Assembly (NCBI GenBank): GCA_027563145.1
Contig: CP071307.1
Coordinates: 186,001 to 250,000, forward strand
Reading direction: 5' to 3'
From: Halocatena halophila
Lineage (GTDB): Archaea > Halobacteriota > Halobacteria > Halobacteriales > Haloarculaceae
DNA: 64,000 nt
Part shown: in pieces, positions 38,701 through 46,987 of the stretch
How positions within the stretch are numbered: position 1 is the first letter of the stretch
How the letters are laid out: every line of letters starts with the position of its first letter
Position numbers and translations under genes: made by a program
Notes under the pieces: generated by a model
Database searches by the model: none
What the model saw: the letters and a program-made list of their open reading frames with translations, nothing else
What the model was told of the DNA's origin: nothing

Positions 38701-40203
38701 CCCTGGAACCCCGCGATCACTCACCCGAGGACTGTATCCGCGCAAAGTGAGCGTGTTGTTAACTCGTGAGAATGTCTGCATCGCATCTTCATCGTCGTAG
38801 CGATACGAGATTCCAAGCTCCTCATAGGCTTCATTCAGCGCCCGATCGATCCCAAAGCCGGTTGCAGCGTAGGTTATTTTTGTTAGATTTCCGAAAAAGT
38901 TGTGGATTCCTGGATGCTCGCCAACGTTGTCACCATCGACATACAGCGGTGCAAACCTGATATCCACGACTGGAATGTCGAAATAGTTGTAGAGGAGTCC
39001 CCAGCAGAATACGGCCGTTCCCATTACCACGCAATCGGCCCAGTCCGAACTCTCAGCGATTGTCTCGACGATATCGGTCCCATAGTGGTCATAGAACGTG
39101 GACAGTTCGTCGAAGAACGCGTCCATCTGTTCTTTTTCCGTGGCAGTCGGATCGATTGGAACGTCGATGTTTGCCTCTTGATGCGGGCTGACGAACGGAA
39201 CGCCATGGTGTTCAACCAGTTCTCGGTGGGGTTCATTAGAACAGATCCGAACATCATAGCCACGCTGTTGGAATCCGCGAGCAAGCGCGATACACGGCTG
39301 CACGTCACCGCGTGTCCCGAATGAAACGAACAGAATTCGATCGGTTGGAGTCTCTACGTCCTCAATCGTTGCTCGAGAGGGTGGGATCACATACTGGTTG
39401 GGGCATAGACACTGTTTGGACGTTGGGTCCTCCACGATATCTTCCGTTGCTGGAGATTCTACCGGTGCGGGTTCATCGAGGCGATACCCAAACCGGCGAA
39501 TTTCAGGCTCGAACTGCTCGATGGGCGCACGCTTTGTGTCCGTGCTGTGCAGCCAGCCAGCCCATCCATCTCTTCCGATCGATCGAAGCGCCTGTGCGTC
39601 GATGTCGACTGGAGAGAGCCCCGCTGCCTCGAACACCGGAGCGAGGACTTCGGTCGGTTGTCGTCGGAGGTCATGAAACGATACGACATAGCAATTTTCG
39701 AGATCATGAACCTCCTGTAGTAGTCGTTCGTGAGAATACAACCAGTGCCGAACGATCGAATCAAGTGGCTGTGTTCTGTCTTTGGTCCGCTCTTTGGTCG
39801 TGATTCCATCGAGCACTGGGTGGCGGTGGATGTACAACTGAACGCTGTTCGAAAACGTCGCAGCTAGCAACCGAGCCCGAATGATGTTTGTTGGTGAGTA
39901 CTGGACACCTACAGCTGCGTCAGATTGGTACAGCCCATCGAAAGCCGATCGGAACTCCGCAAGAACAGTATCCGACCAGTACTCATCTGTTGGATCGATT
40001 TGTGTGTCTGGATGGAATGAGAATGCGCCTGCTCCACCGAAGTACTCGATTGGCTCGAAGGATGATTGGAGGTGCTCATCTGCTTTGGTCGAGTATTCGT
40101 TACCATGTTCTGTCTCGATTTCTGGATGTTGCCCTAATAATTGAGGAACAATATCTGCACCACTACCGTGTAGTCCCCCAACGAATATTACCTGATCATT
40201 CAT
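35719..40203 (-). CDS. Four-domain fusion: sulfotransferase-like, GT1 glycosyltransferase, CrtC/AttH-like, trans-prenyltransferase
   Basis: One uninterrupted frame of 1494 residues. (1) Residues 1-245 are sulfotransferase-like: VGGLHGSGADIVPQLLG is a PAPS-type loop, and the segment QLYIHRHPV (122-130) sits at the 3'-phosphate site. (2) Residues 288-690 are a GT1 glycosyltransferase of the sterol/macrolide type (FVSFGTRGDVQPCIALA; HHGGAGTTAACLRAGTP at 604-620). (3) Residues about 785-1130 are CrtC/AttH-like, with the GSGWYNHQFGG signature at 977-987; this fold hydrates or rearranges isoprenoids and phenolics. (4) Residues about 1170-1494 are a trans-prenyltransferase: DDVED (1239-1243), RRG and GKVT (1403-1406), but the second Asp motif is DDAIN (1381-1385), lacking its last Asp. 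The likely product is a modified isoprenoid, possibly glycosylated and sulfated. I know of no described protein with this order. A TATA-like element lies about 75 bp upstream. Confidence 0.85.
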   Translation of the reverse strand: MNDQVIFVGGLHGSGADIVPQLLGQHPEIETEHGNEYSTKADEHLQSSFEPIEYFGGAGAFSFHPDTQIDPTDEYWSDTVLAEFRSAFDGLYQSDAAVGVQYSPTNIIRARLLAATFSNSVQLYIHRHPVLDGITTKERTKDRTQPLDSIVRHWLYSHERLLQEVHDLENCYVVSFHDLRRQPTEVLAPVFEAAGLSPVDIDAQALRSIGRDGWAGWLHSTDTKRAPIEQFEPEIRRFGYRLDEPAPVESPATEDIVEDPTSKQCLCPNQYVIPPSRATIEDVETPTDRILFVSFGTRGDVQPCIALARGFQQRGYDVRICSNEPHRELVEHHGVPFVSPHQEANIDVPIDPTATEKEQMDAFFDELSTFYDHYGTDIVETIAESSDWADCVVMGTAVFCWGLLYNYFDIPVVDIRFAPLYVDGDNVGEHPGIHNFFGNLTKITYAATGFGIDRALNEAYEELGISYRYDDEDAMQTFSRVNNTLTLRGYSPRVSDRGVPGLPDKTTGFWQIQDTVGEDQPLDRATRDFLTDGPAPICLNFGSAAIFGDDGAPWADDLLGSIQRTGRRCIAIGSNVPASVRSWAYHIDEVPHEALFEHCRAVIHHGGAGTTAACLRAGTPAIIVPSVTWADMPQWAEWIEREGAGIHVRNPADGFDRHLERIMEPSFQQRARAVGAALAVENGVETAIDAFEDHFESQQINRQRDHLAIRYIDSLPIADWHKRKLAGVALFNEPETIAGRTIERRDTFLETIKATSREFPAFDTDWPSKNRPLAVEKHDCPHEAASIERWNFQAYLETEAGERLSVFSLLSEREVDDEKLAHANLGAQIGSNGEKYERSIGDPRTPGHLVPELSRAPTTDYFSRALREVYEKNAFPDPDAMATTEPEIPREEFDYSMGDLSIEKGDEDYHVELEGETSTDGFGFSLRFDSQKEPVLPLEDGIMRGVTAGSSLFCYSFTRMDVTGHVVIDGERKSVAGSGWYNHQFGGDSDAGVALDNLLSRTHFRIHLDNDAELYAAIVTDLANDERLHDTDIMYVSPDGDRSRHTGTLERQRCWSSMRTYTEYGVEWKLSVPELDIDIEIAALDDDQEYRTIIAQPGFWNGPIVISGDHNGREIAGIGMCAQYGNGGDRSHYRTFLDDVSREVQRSVREQLPLEDMSDDRLQDLIARNGYDTLMRGVDTEAFVDAIVQPLRTIIDRGGKGWRSMCLLLCADAVGGDPQELRPTLALFELIHTGSLIVDDVEDNSDVRRGGPAAHKIYGDATAINSGTAGYFVCEPMLEAVGPTDEQWLRFYRLHNLSMRATHAGQGLDIHGWEHVVPDCLETGEFEPLWENLCATHRLKSAVPAMFAARLGVVLGEGGRETETIIGEYFFALGLAFQIVDDAINLRGYEHDLKEHAEDLVEGKVTAPIVRAFQVLDEPERTTLYQELQADEAEMDIHQIIDLVEGCGAVDWCYDYARELVDDAWRPVDAVLEESQAKMMLRAFSWFVVDVRDY

Positions 40204-40613
40204 TATTATTTCCCAATTTCATTTCTACAACAGCAACAGAGTCACGAATACATGTTGCCGGGTATTTGCCATCTTAAATAAGTGGATAATAATAGCACTA
40301 ATTCTGACAAAATTTGCGATATAACATATAATCCTTATTTGGTATCTAATTATTAGAATTATGAAATCACAGTATATATGGAGTATCTCTACTATTTATC
40401 TCCTAACTACGCGGTATTACGTATGTCAGATATAAATTCTAAATGAATAATAAGCCATAGATATGTCTCTACAGATAGTAGTTTTGGGCCACTATATCTA
40501 TTCAAAAATGATACATTTGTAAACACATCGAATGTTATCAGAACTGGTCGGATGGTATCCCATATTATTTTCCGGTCGTTGGTAAAGACAGAAATGCCGG
40601 TCAGTTCAACCGA
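40204..40613. other. AT-rich spacer upstream of the fusion gene
   Basis: About 410 bp, strongly AT-rich, with no gene. The palindromic CTTAAATAAG at 40273-40282 is the best TATA candidate for the fusion gene on the minus strand and would give a leader of roughly 45 bases. Confidence 0.4.
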
Positions 40614-41570
40614 TTAGAATGGCCACCAGTCATCATCGCCTTCCTGGTTTCCTGGAGGAAAGTTCGCAACAATCCGTGGAACACAGCCCTTATCAGGTTT
40701 GTAATAGAGACAGTGACCCTTAACGCTCTCTGCGACGTCGTGGTCGTAGTAGTTCGAGGGGGTGTCTCCAAACAACGGTGCACCGTAAGCACCGACTGCT
40801 TCCGGACCGAACTGGCCGAGCTGGAAGATTTCGTTGAGAATGTTGTCGTGTTTGCTGTAATAGTTGTTGACCTCCTCGGCGCCGCTGGCGATGGTCGCAC
40901 CAAACTCGCCGTCAGTCGTGACTGCACTCTGGTTAATTGCACCCCCGATCATGCCGAACGAGCGCACGGGTGCGTGACCGTTCTCGTTTACCAGTTCGTC
41001 GAGACAACCAAGACCCGTCCGTGCACCGAGAGAGTGTCCGATCATTCGAACGGTGGTGTTCGGGTTTTGCTCTCGGTAGTCTTCTAACCACGACGCAAAG
41101 GCACGCCCATCTTCTTCGGCGGCGTCTTGCACTCCCCACCAGTTCGGGTTGTTCGATGGGTATTTGAAAGTGATCGTCGGATGGGTGTAGCCGTTCTGCT
41201 CAAGGGCTGTCTGGAGTGTATACCCCTGATCACCTGCTCCACCAGTAAACAGCTCGAGCCAACCATGCACGTAGATGAGCACTTCATCGGCACCCTGCGG
41301 GAAGGTTCCGTGCTCTACGAACTCTGAACCCCCGAGGAGGTCCTCTTGTTTCTCGACGACTGGATAGTCACTGGGAGCGGACATGGCGGTGAGACACTGC
41401 GCCTCGGCGACTGTCGCAGTCGCACGTTCGCTCATGAGAGGCAGTCCAGACATGATAGCTGCCCCACCAGCCATCCCCTGGAGGACGGTTCGACGATTGA
41501 CCGTTCGTCGTGGCGTTTCTTCCGATTCCGTATTTGGGCTATCGCGAAGCACAGAAGACGATACTGCCAC
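40614..41570 (-). CDS. Tat-exported alpha/beta hydrolase
   Basis: The 318-residue protein has a Tat signal (VNRRTVLQGMAGG, 24-36). The alpha/beta-hydrolase core has LIYVHGW (98-104) as the oxyanion region, Ser180 in the nucleophile elbow MIGHSLGA and a likely catalytic His in VKGHCLYY near the end. It should be an extracellular esterase or lipase. The start is a GTG at 41570: the signal peptide requires it, and a TATA-like element (GTATTTAAGA read on the plus strand, 41603-41612) lies just upstream. The Cys residues in the mature part (CLTAM, GLGCL, GHCLYY, KGCVP) could form disulfides. Confidence 0.8.
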   Translation of the reverse strand: MAVSSSVLRDSPNTESEETPRRTVNRRTVLQGMAGGAAIMSGLPLMSERATATVAEAQCLTAMSAPSDYPVVEKQEDLLGGSEFVEHGTFPQGADEVLIYVHGWLELFTGGAGDQGYTLQTALEQNGYTHPTITFKYPSNNPNWWGVQDAAEEDGRAFASWLEDYREQNPNTTVRMIGHSLGARTGLGCLDELVNENGHAPVRSFGMIGGAINQSAVTTDGEFGATIASGAEEVNNYYSKHDNILNEIFQLGQFGPEAVGAYGAPLFGDTPSNYYDHDVAESVKGHCLYYKPDKGCVPRIVANFPPGNQEGDDDWWPF

Positions 41571-41969
41571 AATAACTTATTCATATCTCAGGACATGTAT
41601 GGGTATTTAAGATATATTCTATAATTCATAATCATTGTTAGCAATAGTGTGTGTACGGGTGAAAGTTGGCTTTTGACACGTTGTTTTCCACAATATGATC
41701 AGGTATTGCTCAATCAGTTAACCACGCCTTTGAGGCTGGCAGTGAAGTTGCTGTGGGATGTACCCTGTTGGAGCGGTTTGACGGTTTACAAGCACGGTTA
41801 CCGTGACGAGGATCCCCGAGGTTATTCCGTTTTGAAGATGTTAACGAAGGGAACTTCTTCGATAACTGGATCCAGTTGCCATATCACTGGTGGTTTGATA
41901 TGGCGATAGATTGGCTGATTTTTTGGAATCGCTGTGGCTCGTGTCAGTGAGACAGCCGTAACCACCGAC
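41571..41969. other. Spacer without a supported gene
   Basis: About 400 bp holding the promoter of the hydrolase at its left edge. The 86-codon plus-strand frame at 41649-41909 has no haloarchaeal character and is not called. Confidence 0.4.
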
Positions 41970-42905
41970 TCAGCCGGCTGTTGCGTCCTCAATTTTTACG
42001 AGCTCCTCAACCGGAGGGAGTTCGGCTTCTTCCTCGGTGAGAATTTCGATACGTCGGGTGATTTTTTCCTGTGCGTACTCCACAAGCGGGGCCGTATCGA
42101 TCGTCATGTTGTCACCCTGGACAGCGCCCGCAACGTGACCCATCAACTCCTGAAGCGTTTGCTGGACGACATTCGATGAGACCTCGTCCTCTTGGATCAG
42201 TTCGCGGACTTTTTGCATCCCGAAGCCGACATGACGACCCTCGTCGCTTCGGACGTACGTAATGCCCTCAATAAGCCCTTCGAGATGGATGGTTTCGTCT
42301 CCTTCGAACATTTCTGGTCCATCTGGGCTGAAAGCAGATTGGAGGCCGTAGTATCCAGTCTGGGCAAGCACGCTCTCGACAGTGAGATGGTAGTGGCAGT
42401 ACGCCTTTGCGCGGGTTTCTGCACTGTCCTCGGTCAACAATCGCTTCATCGCAGCTTCGTTTTTCTCGAACAGGGCAATGTACTCCTCGTTAAAGTATCG
42501 CTGGTCGGTTGGTTGGGTCAACTCGAAGTCGCGCGATCGTGCGACTGGATCAATGACTGCTCGCCAGTAACGATCGAAGAACTGGGTGTGTTTGGCCTCT
42601 TCATAGAGCTGAGATGTGATGAACATCTGATCGTCAATGTCATCAAGAACGATTGCTAGCGGGGCAAGATCCTCGGTCACTGCCTCTTCTCCAGCACCAA
42701 ACAGCGCAATAGTGCCCCGAAGGCCGTCGAACTCCGCTTCAGTCATTTCACTCTCAATCAATTTCTGTCGGTCGGATTCGAGTAGCTCCTGTGGGACGTC
42801 TTCATACGGATCCCAGTGGCGGTAGACGGCATTTCGGAAGTAGCCACCAGCAAACGAGTCGGGAGTAATGCGCATGTCGCGGCTCGTGTCTTCTACCTGT
42901 GTCAT
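41970..42905 (-). CDS. R2-like ligand-binding oxidase (R2lox, NrdB-related)
   Basis: The 311-residue ferritin-like protein resembles the small subunit of ribonucleotide reductase. The six metal ligands fit R2lox: E73 (GEEAVTEDL), E103 and H106 (YEEAKHTQFF), E177 (LTVESVL), E213-region/E222 and H225 (RSDEGRHVGF). Val76 (ligand +3) and Tyr172 (ligand -5) sit exactly where the Val-Tyr ether cross-link forms in characterised R2lox proteins. These bind a Mn/Fe pair and a fatty-acid-like ligand and are thought to oxidise hydrophobic substrates rather than serve nucleotide reduction. No NrdA gene is adjacent, which supports this reading. It lies near an acyl-CoA ligase and a lipase-type hydrolase. 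Confidence 0.85.
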   Translation of the reverse strand: MTQVEDTSRDMRITPDSFAGGYFRNAVYRHWDPYEDVPQELLESDRQKLIESEMTEAEFDGLRGTIALFGAGEEAVTEDLAPLAIVLDDIDDQMFITSQLYEEAKHTQFFDRYWRAVIDPVARSRDFELTQPTDQRYFNEEYIALFEKNEAAMKRLLTEDSAETRAKAYCHYHLTVESVLAQTGYYGLQSAFSPDGPEMFEGDETIHLEGLIEGITYVRSDEGRHVGFGMQKVRELIQEDEVSSNVVQQTLQELMGHVAGAVQGDNMTIDTAPLVEYAQEKITRRIEILTEEEAELPPVEELVKIEDATAG

Positions 42906-43066
42906 GAGACGCCCAGTTGTTAGTGAGAGTACATCCTAACGCTACCTCCGTGTATCCCAGGAGGGTTTAAGAGTCGACGCTGCTCGAATACGGGACGCCC
43001 CCGTAACGAGTGGTACAGCTGTATCCGCAGAATTGTTTTCTCTCTGCAGATATTCTCTGCTGGATA

Positions 43067-43720
43067 ATGCGATATACGGTCGTCAGACTCACACCGGTGG
43101 ACGGTTGTTTCGGTCCGACCGATCGGTTGGCAAGTGATGATCCGAAAATTCATCGACAGACGCTCAATCAAATACAGCTGCTGGACGATGAAACTGCTGT
43201 ACTGCTCTGTGAAGTTGGAGGTGATAGTAGAACAATCGAACAAACACTCGAGCACAGTTCCGCGACGCTTTCCTATCAGATCTCGAAGACTGAATGTGGG
43301 TTTCTCATCTATCTTCACTATCGACCAGGGAAGCTCACTGTAGAGATGCTCACAGTGCTAGAATCACACGAAATTATAATTGATACACCACTTGATTTCA
43401 CACCCAATGGCGGACTCCGCCTCACAATTTTCGGCGAGAAGCGAACGGTTCAAACAGCAGTGGCGGCACTCCCTGATTCAATCAGGATGGCCGTAGAACG
43501 AACCGGCGAGTACGAGCCAAAACGTGAGACCCCGTTTTCGATGTTAACAGAAAACCAACAAGAAACGCTCAAAATCGCCATGGAACAGGGGTACTACGAT
43601 GTACCGCGACGATCAACCCATGCTGCGATCGCTCAGCAACGCAACCGCACGGCTGGGACGATTGGCGAACAACTCCAGCGAATTGAACGGAAAATATTCG
43701 AAGAAATCGTCCGAAGATAG
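43067..43720 (+). CDS. HTH_10 family transcriptional regulator
   Basis: This 217-residue regulator has an unassigned N-terminal part with the usual beta-rich sensing layout. The C-terminal HTH_10 begins near LTENQQETLKIAMEQGYYDVPRR. ATG 43067 (MRYTVVRLTP) matches the family start better than an in-frame ATG at 43010. It is divergent from R2lox, with about 160 bp between start codons, and convergent with the acyl-CoA ligase, so R2lox is its best local target (inference). Confidence 0.82.
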   Translation: MRYTVVRLTPVDGCFGPTDRLASDDPKIHRQTLNQIQLLDDETAVLLCEVGGDSRTIEQTLEHSSATLSYQISKTECGFLIYLHYRPGKLTVEMLTVLESHEIIIDTPLDFTPNGGLRLTIFGEKRTVQTAVAALPDSIRMAVERTGEYEPKRETPFSMLTENQQETLKIAMEQGYYDVPRRSTHAAIAQQRNRTAGTIGEQLQRIERKIFEEIVRR

Positions 43721-43794
43721 TGAATTACCCCTTCGATTGCGCTTCATCCAACGAAAGGTAGAATGGGCACTGTTCACGACGAACCGGGCGTCAC

Positions 43795-45810
43795 TCAGTC
43801 CTCGTAGATCCGGTCGATATACGCTTCGAAGCCGTCGTGAATGGAGCGGCGCTTTTTCTTCATCGAGGGCGTAAGATAGTCGTTCTCGGCAGTCCACTCA
43901 ACCGGAACGAGTTCGAACTGTTTGATCCGTTCGTGTTTCGGGAAATCAGCGCTAACACGGTCGACCTCTTCGGCGATGTACTCCTCAACGCGGTCGTCAG
44001 CACAGATGGCTTCGAGAGAATCAGGAAGGTCGATCTCCTGCTTTTCGGCCCAGTGCCGAACTTGATCGAAATTTGGTACGATAAGCGCACCGATGAACTT
44101 CTCGTCGTCGCCGACGACCTGGATCTGCTCGATGCGCTCGGAGGTGGAAAAGGCATCTTCGATGGGCTGGGGGGCGACATTTTTCCCGGTGTCAAGCACA
44201 ATCAGGGTCTTCAGCCGATCCGTGTAGATGAGATAGCCATCCTCGTCAATGGTGACGATATCACCCGTGCGGAACCACGAATCGCCACCGTCCGAAGCCT
44301 CAGTGAACGCGTCCTCGGTCGCTATGGGGTCATTCCAGTAGCCCCGAGTGACATTTGGCCCACGGACGAGTAGTTCTCCGATCGTTCCGTCGGCGTTCTC
44401 GCGTCGCTTCTTGCTCACAACGGACTCATCAACCATCACGTCACAGTCCACGACCGGTGGCCCCAGCGTGCCGTGCTTTGGTGCCTCGGGTGGATTGGTG
44501 GAGACAACGGGTGCCGTTTCAGTCAGCCCGTATCCTTCGTTGATTGGAATCCCCATCCCGTCGAACAGCTGGGCGAGTTCTTTCGACAACGACCCCCCAC
44601 CAGATATGAACGAGTCGATGTTGCCACCGACGCCTTCACGGACACTGCTGTAGACGAGTTTGTCTGCGATAGCGTGTTTGATCTGCAAGACTAGATTCGG
44701 TTTCTCGTCTGGATCTCGCTTGATAGTGCTGTACTCCCGAGCCACGTCGAGCGACCAGTGGAAGATCCGTTCGGATACGTCCGATCCAGACGCCTGTGAG
44801 CGCATTTGTTCGAAGATGCGTTCGTACACTCGAGGAACGCTCGTTGCACCAGAGGGCTTGACGATCTCCAGATCCTCGCTCACGGTGTCCGGAGACTCGG
44901 CGTAAGCGACAGTCCCACCCGTAGCGAACATCGAAAAGTGTCCGGCCAGGCGCTCGAAGACGTGTGCCAGCGGCAGGAACGACAGGGTTTGAGAATTCTC
45001 GTCGATGACGGGCACGTCGGCGTCCTTATCCGGTCGAGGACCGAACCGTTTCCGGACCTGATTGACGTTCGCACGGAAATTCCTGTGGGTCAGCATTACA
45101 CCCTTTGGATCACCTGTCGTTCCGGAGGTGTAAACGAGCGATGCGAGATCACTTGGATCACACCCTTCGAGACGTTCCGTAGATACATCCTCCTCGAAGG
45201 CCGATTTCCCGCGTTCATAGATATCCGCCAGCGAGTAGACATCAATCGTGGCGTCTGTAGTCTCGAATGAGTCCATCACGACGGCGAACGATATATCCAG
45301 TTCGTCTTCAATCGAGAGGACACGGTCAAGAAGTTCCTCGTTCTCGCAGATAACCCCTGACGCGCCCGAGTCGTCCAGCAAGTATTGCACCTGACGCGCG
45401 TTCGACTCGGTATAGACGGTCGTAACGATAGCCCCCACCGAGAGGAGCGCAAAGTCACACTGGGCCCACTCCATTCGCGTGTTCGCGAACAGTCCGACGC
45501 GATCACCGCGTTCGACACCGAGATCGATGAATCCAGCACCCAACCTCTGGACGACCGTCAGCATATCGTCGTACGTTAGCGATGCGAACTCGTTGTTCGG
45601 CGCTTTGGGGTAGGCAACGCCAGCCAGTGTGCGATCATAGATGCCGCCTTTATACCTCTGGGCATCACGGTCACTGTTTCGTCGGGCACTCGCGACGAAC
45701 ATCTCGCCCAGCGTGTCCTCGCCAATCACTTCGTCCTCGTAGCTCCGCTCTGCACGGAGCCAGCCCGGTGTGTTTCGTCCGTGGTCATCGATCTCGTCGG
45801 ATTTTTGCAT
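43795..45810 (-). CDS. Long-chain acyl-CoA synthetase (FadD15-like)
   Basis: The 671-residue ANL enzyme belongs to the long type with an extended linker between the P-loop YTSGTTGDPKGVML and the adenylate motif EGYGLTETAP. SFISGGGSLSK and WFRTGDIVTIDEDGYL are also typical, and the catalytic Lys region is near the end (LTPSMKKKR). It forms acyl-CoA from long fatty acids with ATP. The DRLKTLIVLDTGKNVAP block marks the AMP-forming synthetases found in bacteria and haloarchaea with large N-termini. It may feed lipid substrates to nearby enzymes, but it is not operonic with them. Confidence 0.92.
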   Translation of the reverse strand: MQKSDEIDDHGRNTPGWLRAERSYEDEVIGEDTLGEMFVASARRNSDRDAQRYKGGIYDRTLAGVAYPKAPNNEFASLTYDDMLTVVQRLGAGFIDLGVERGDRVGLFANTRMEWAQCDFALLSVGAIVTTVYTESNARQVQYLLDDSGASGVICENEELLDRVLSIEDELDISFAVVMDSFETTDATIDVYSLADIYERGKSAFEEDVSTERLEGCDPSDLASLVYTSGTTGDPKGVMLTHRNFRANVNQVRKRFGPRPDKDADVPVIDENSQTLSFLPLAHVFERLAGHFSMFATGGTVAYAESPDTVSEDLEIVKPSGATSVPRVYERIFEQMRSQASGSDVSERIFHWSLDVAREYSTIKRDPDEKPNLVLQIKHAIADKLVYSSVREGVGGNIDSFISGGGSLSKELAQLFDGMGIPINEGYGLTETAPVVSTNPPEAPKHGTLGPPVVDCDVMVDESVVSKKRRENADGTIGELLVRGPNVTRGYWNDPIATEDAFTEASDGGDSWFRTGDIVTIDEDGYLIYTDRLKTLIVLDTGKNVAPQPIEDAFSTSERIEQIQVVGDDEKFIGALIVPNFDQVRHWAEKQEIDLPDSLEAICADDRVEEYIAEEVDRVSADFPKHERIKQFELVPVEWTAENDYLTPSMKKKRRSIHDGFEAYIDRIYED

Positions 45811-45969
45811 CTATACGACCTTCTTTCCGACTATAGGACCCTATATGCTTTGGTGGGTTAGCATAACTGGAACGGAAATTAGAACAACTCCTTCGGGTGG
45901 GATCAAAGTTGTTTGTGTATGACACGAATTACGGGAGAGGAGCAACAGATCTGTGGCTGATTAACTGTG

Positions 45970-46155
45970 TCACGTTACAATCTCGATATCCGTACTGTTA
46001 CATTCTGGGCATTGCTCGGAGGGGCCTGCAAAGGTTTCTTCACACCGTTTGCAATAGTAGGTTTTTCCGTCCTGATCAGTCGTTTCTTTGGCAGCAGACT
46101 GCATATCCTGTTTGAACTGTTCGGCCTGCCGTCCGAGCTTTTTAAATAGACCCAT
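45970..46155 (-). CDS. Small zinc-ribbon protein with helical N-terminus
   Basis: The 61-residue protein has an amphipathic N-terminal helix (MGLFKKLGRQAEQFKQDM) and a C-terminal zinc ribbon with CKRC and CPEC knuckles (about 35-38 and 49-52). Such proteins are frequent in haloarchaea and have no known function; binding to nucleic acid or a partner enzyme is likely. ATG 46155 is preferred because the upstream extension to 46215 is hydrophobic and atypical. Confidence 0.7.
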   Translation of the reverse strand: MGLFKKLGRQAEQFKQDMQSAAKETTDQDGKTYYCKRCEETFAGPSEQCPECNSTDIEIVT

Positions 46156-46681
46156 TATGATCACTACTAACGTTCCACAACCCAATAAGCGTTCGCCAGA
46201 TCTGCTCTTGTTCACGGATATGGCTGTGATTTGTACTATCCATATGCCATAGTCGGGAGGATTGTTCTGCGAACAGAGTAATGGATATAATTAAAGACAC
46301 AACAACTAGTAGCAGCAATCGTCCACAATTTTCAAGGATAGGAGAACCAAAAGAGGCCCAAATGTATTGTTCAGGCAATTTAGGGGATGGTGCTGTATGA
46401 CACAGGGAATATCATCACCGGATTCAGTTCCAATTACTACTGATAGAATATCGCACTCGGAAGTCGAAAATAGCTCACGCTACAGCAAAACTACCATTCC
46501 ACAATAAAATGTACCACGCTTTCGAACCATCAGTAGTAACTACTGTCAATTTGGGCCTGTCCCGTATGACAGTTATCTGGGTTGCCGTGATATGGCGTCC
46601 GTTTGGGTTCCGTCCGGGTAGGGGTCCGAGTGTTGCGTGGTGGTAGATCCGCTCTCGATCGGAGGGATGATTTTGCACGCT
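46156..46681. other. Spacer without a supported gene
   Basis: About 525 bp of AT-rich DNA between the zinc-ribbon gene and the regulator gene. No frame has coding character, and no repeat or RNA was seen. Confidence 0.4.
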
Positions 46682-46984
46682 TTATTTCTCATCAGGCACT
46701 TCTTCCAGTAGCTGTCGCAGTTCGGCAAGATACGCTTTGAACGTTGAGACCCCGTGCTTGGTGATTCGATAGCGGGTTTCGAAGCCATTCTGTGCCCATG
46801 CTTTGCGTGATTCAAGACAGTCGGCTGTTTCGAGCGTTTCGGTGTGTGCAGCGAGATTCCCATCGGTGAGATCCAACACGTCACGGAGCCGCGAATACGA
46901 CACGTCCCGGTGGCGATACAGGATGCGCATTATTCGAAGCCGGGTGGGTTGGTGAATGAGTTCGAGTTCTGAGTCGAGATCCAT
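46682..46984 (-). CDS. Winged-helix transcriptional regulator (HTH_34/MarR-like)
   Basis: This 100-residue protein is a single winged helix. PTRLRIMRILYRHRDVSYSR is followed by the reading helix LTDGNLAAHTETLETADCL and a wing ending in TRYRITKHG, with a C-terminal dimer helix. This is the short form of regulators that usually follow, and control, a membrane-protein gene. It starts four bases after the stop of the upstream membrane protein, so the two are one operon and probably autoregulated. Confidence 0.85.
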   Translation of the reverse strand: MDLDSELELIHQPTRLRIMRILYRHRDVSYSRLRDVLDLTDGNLAAHTETLETADCLESRKAWAQNGFETRYRITKHGVSTFKAYLAELRQLLEEVPDEK

Positions 46985-46987
46985 CCC

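Noticed and set aside
41649..41909. 86-residue plus-strand frame between hydrolase and R2lox
   Set aside because: It is low in acidic residues and rich in Cys and Trp scattered without pattern, so it is unlikely to be a haloarchaeal protein.
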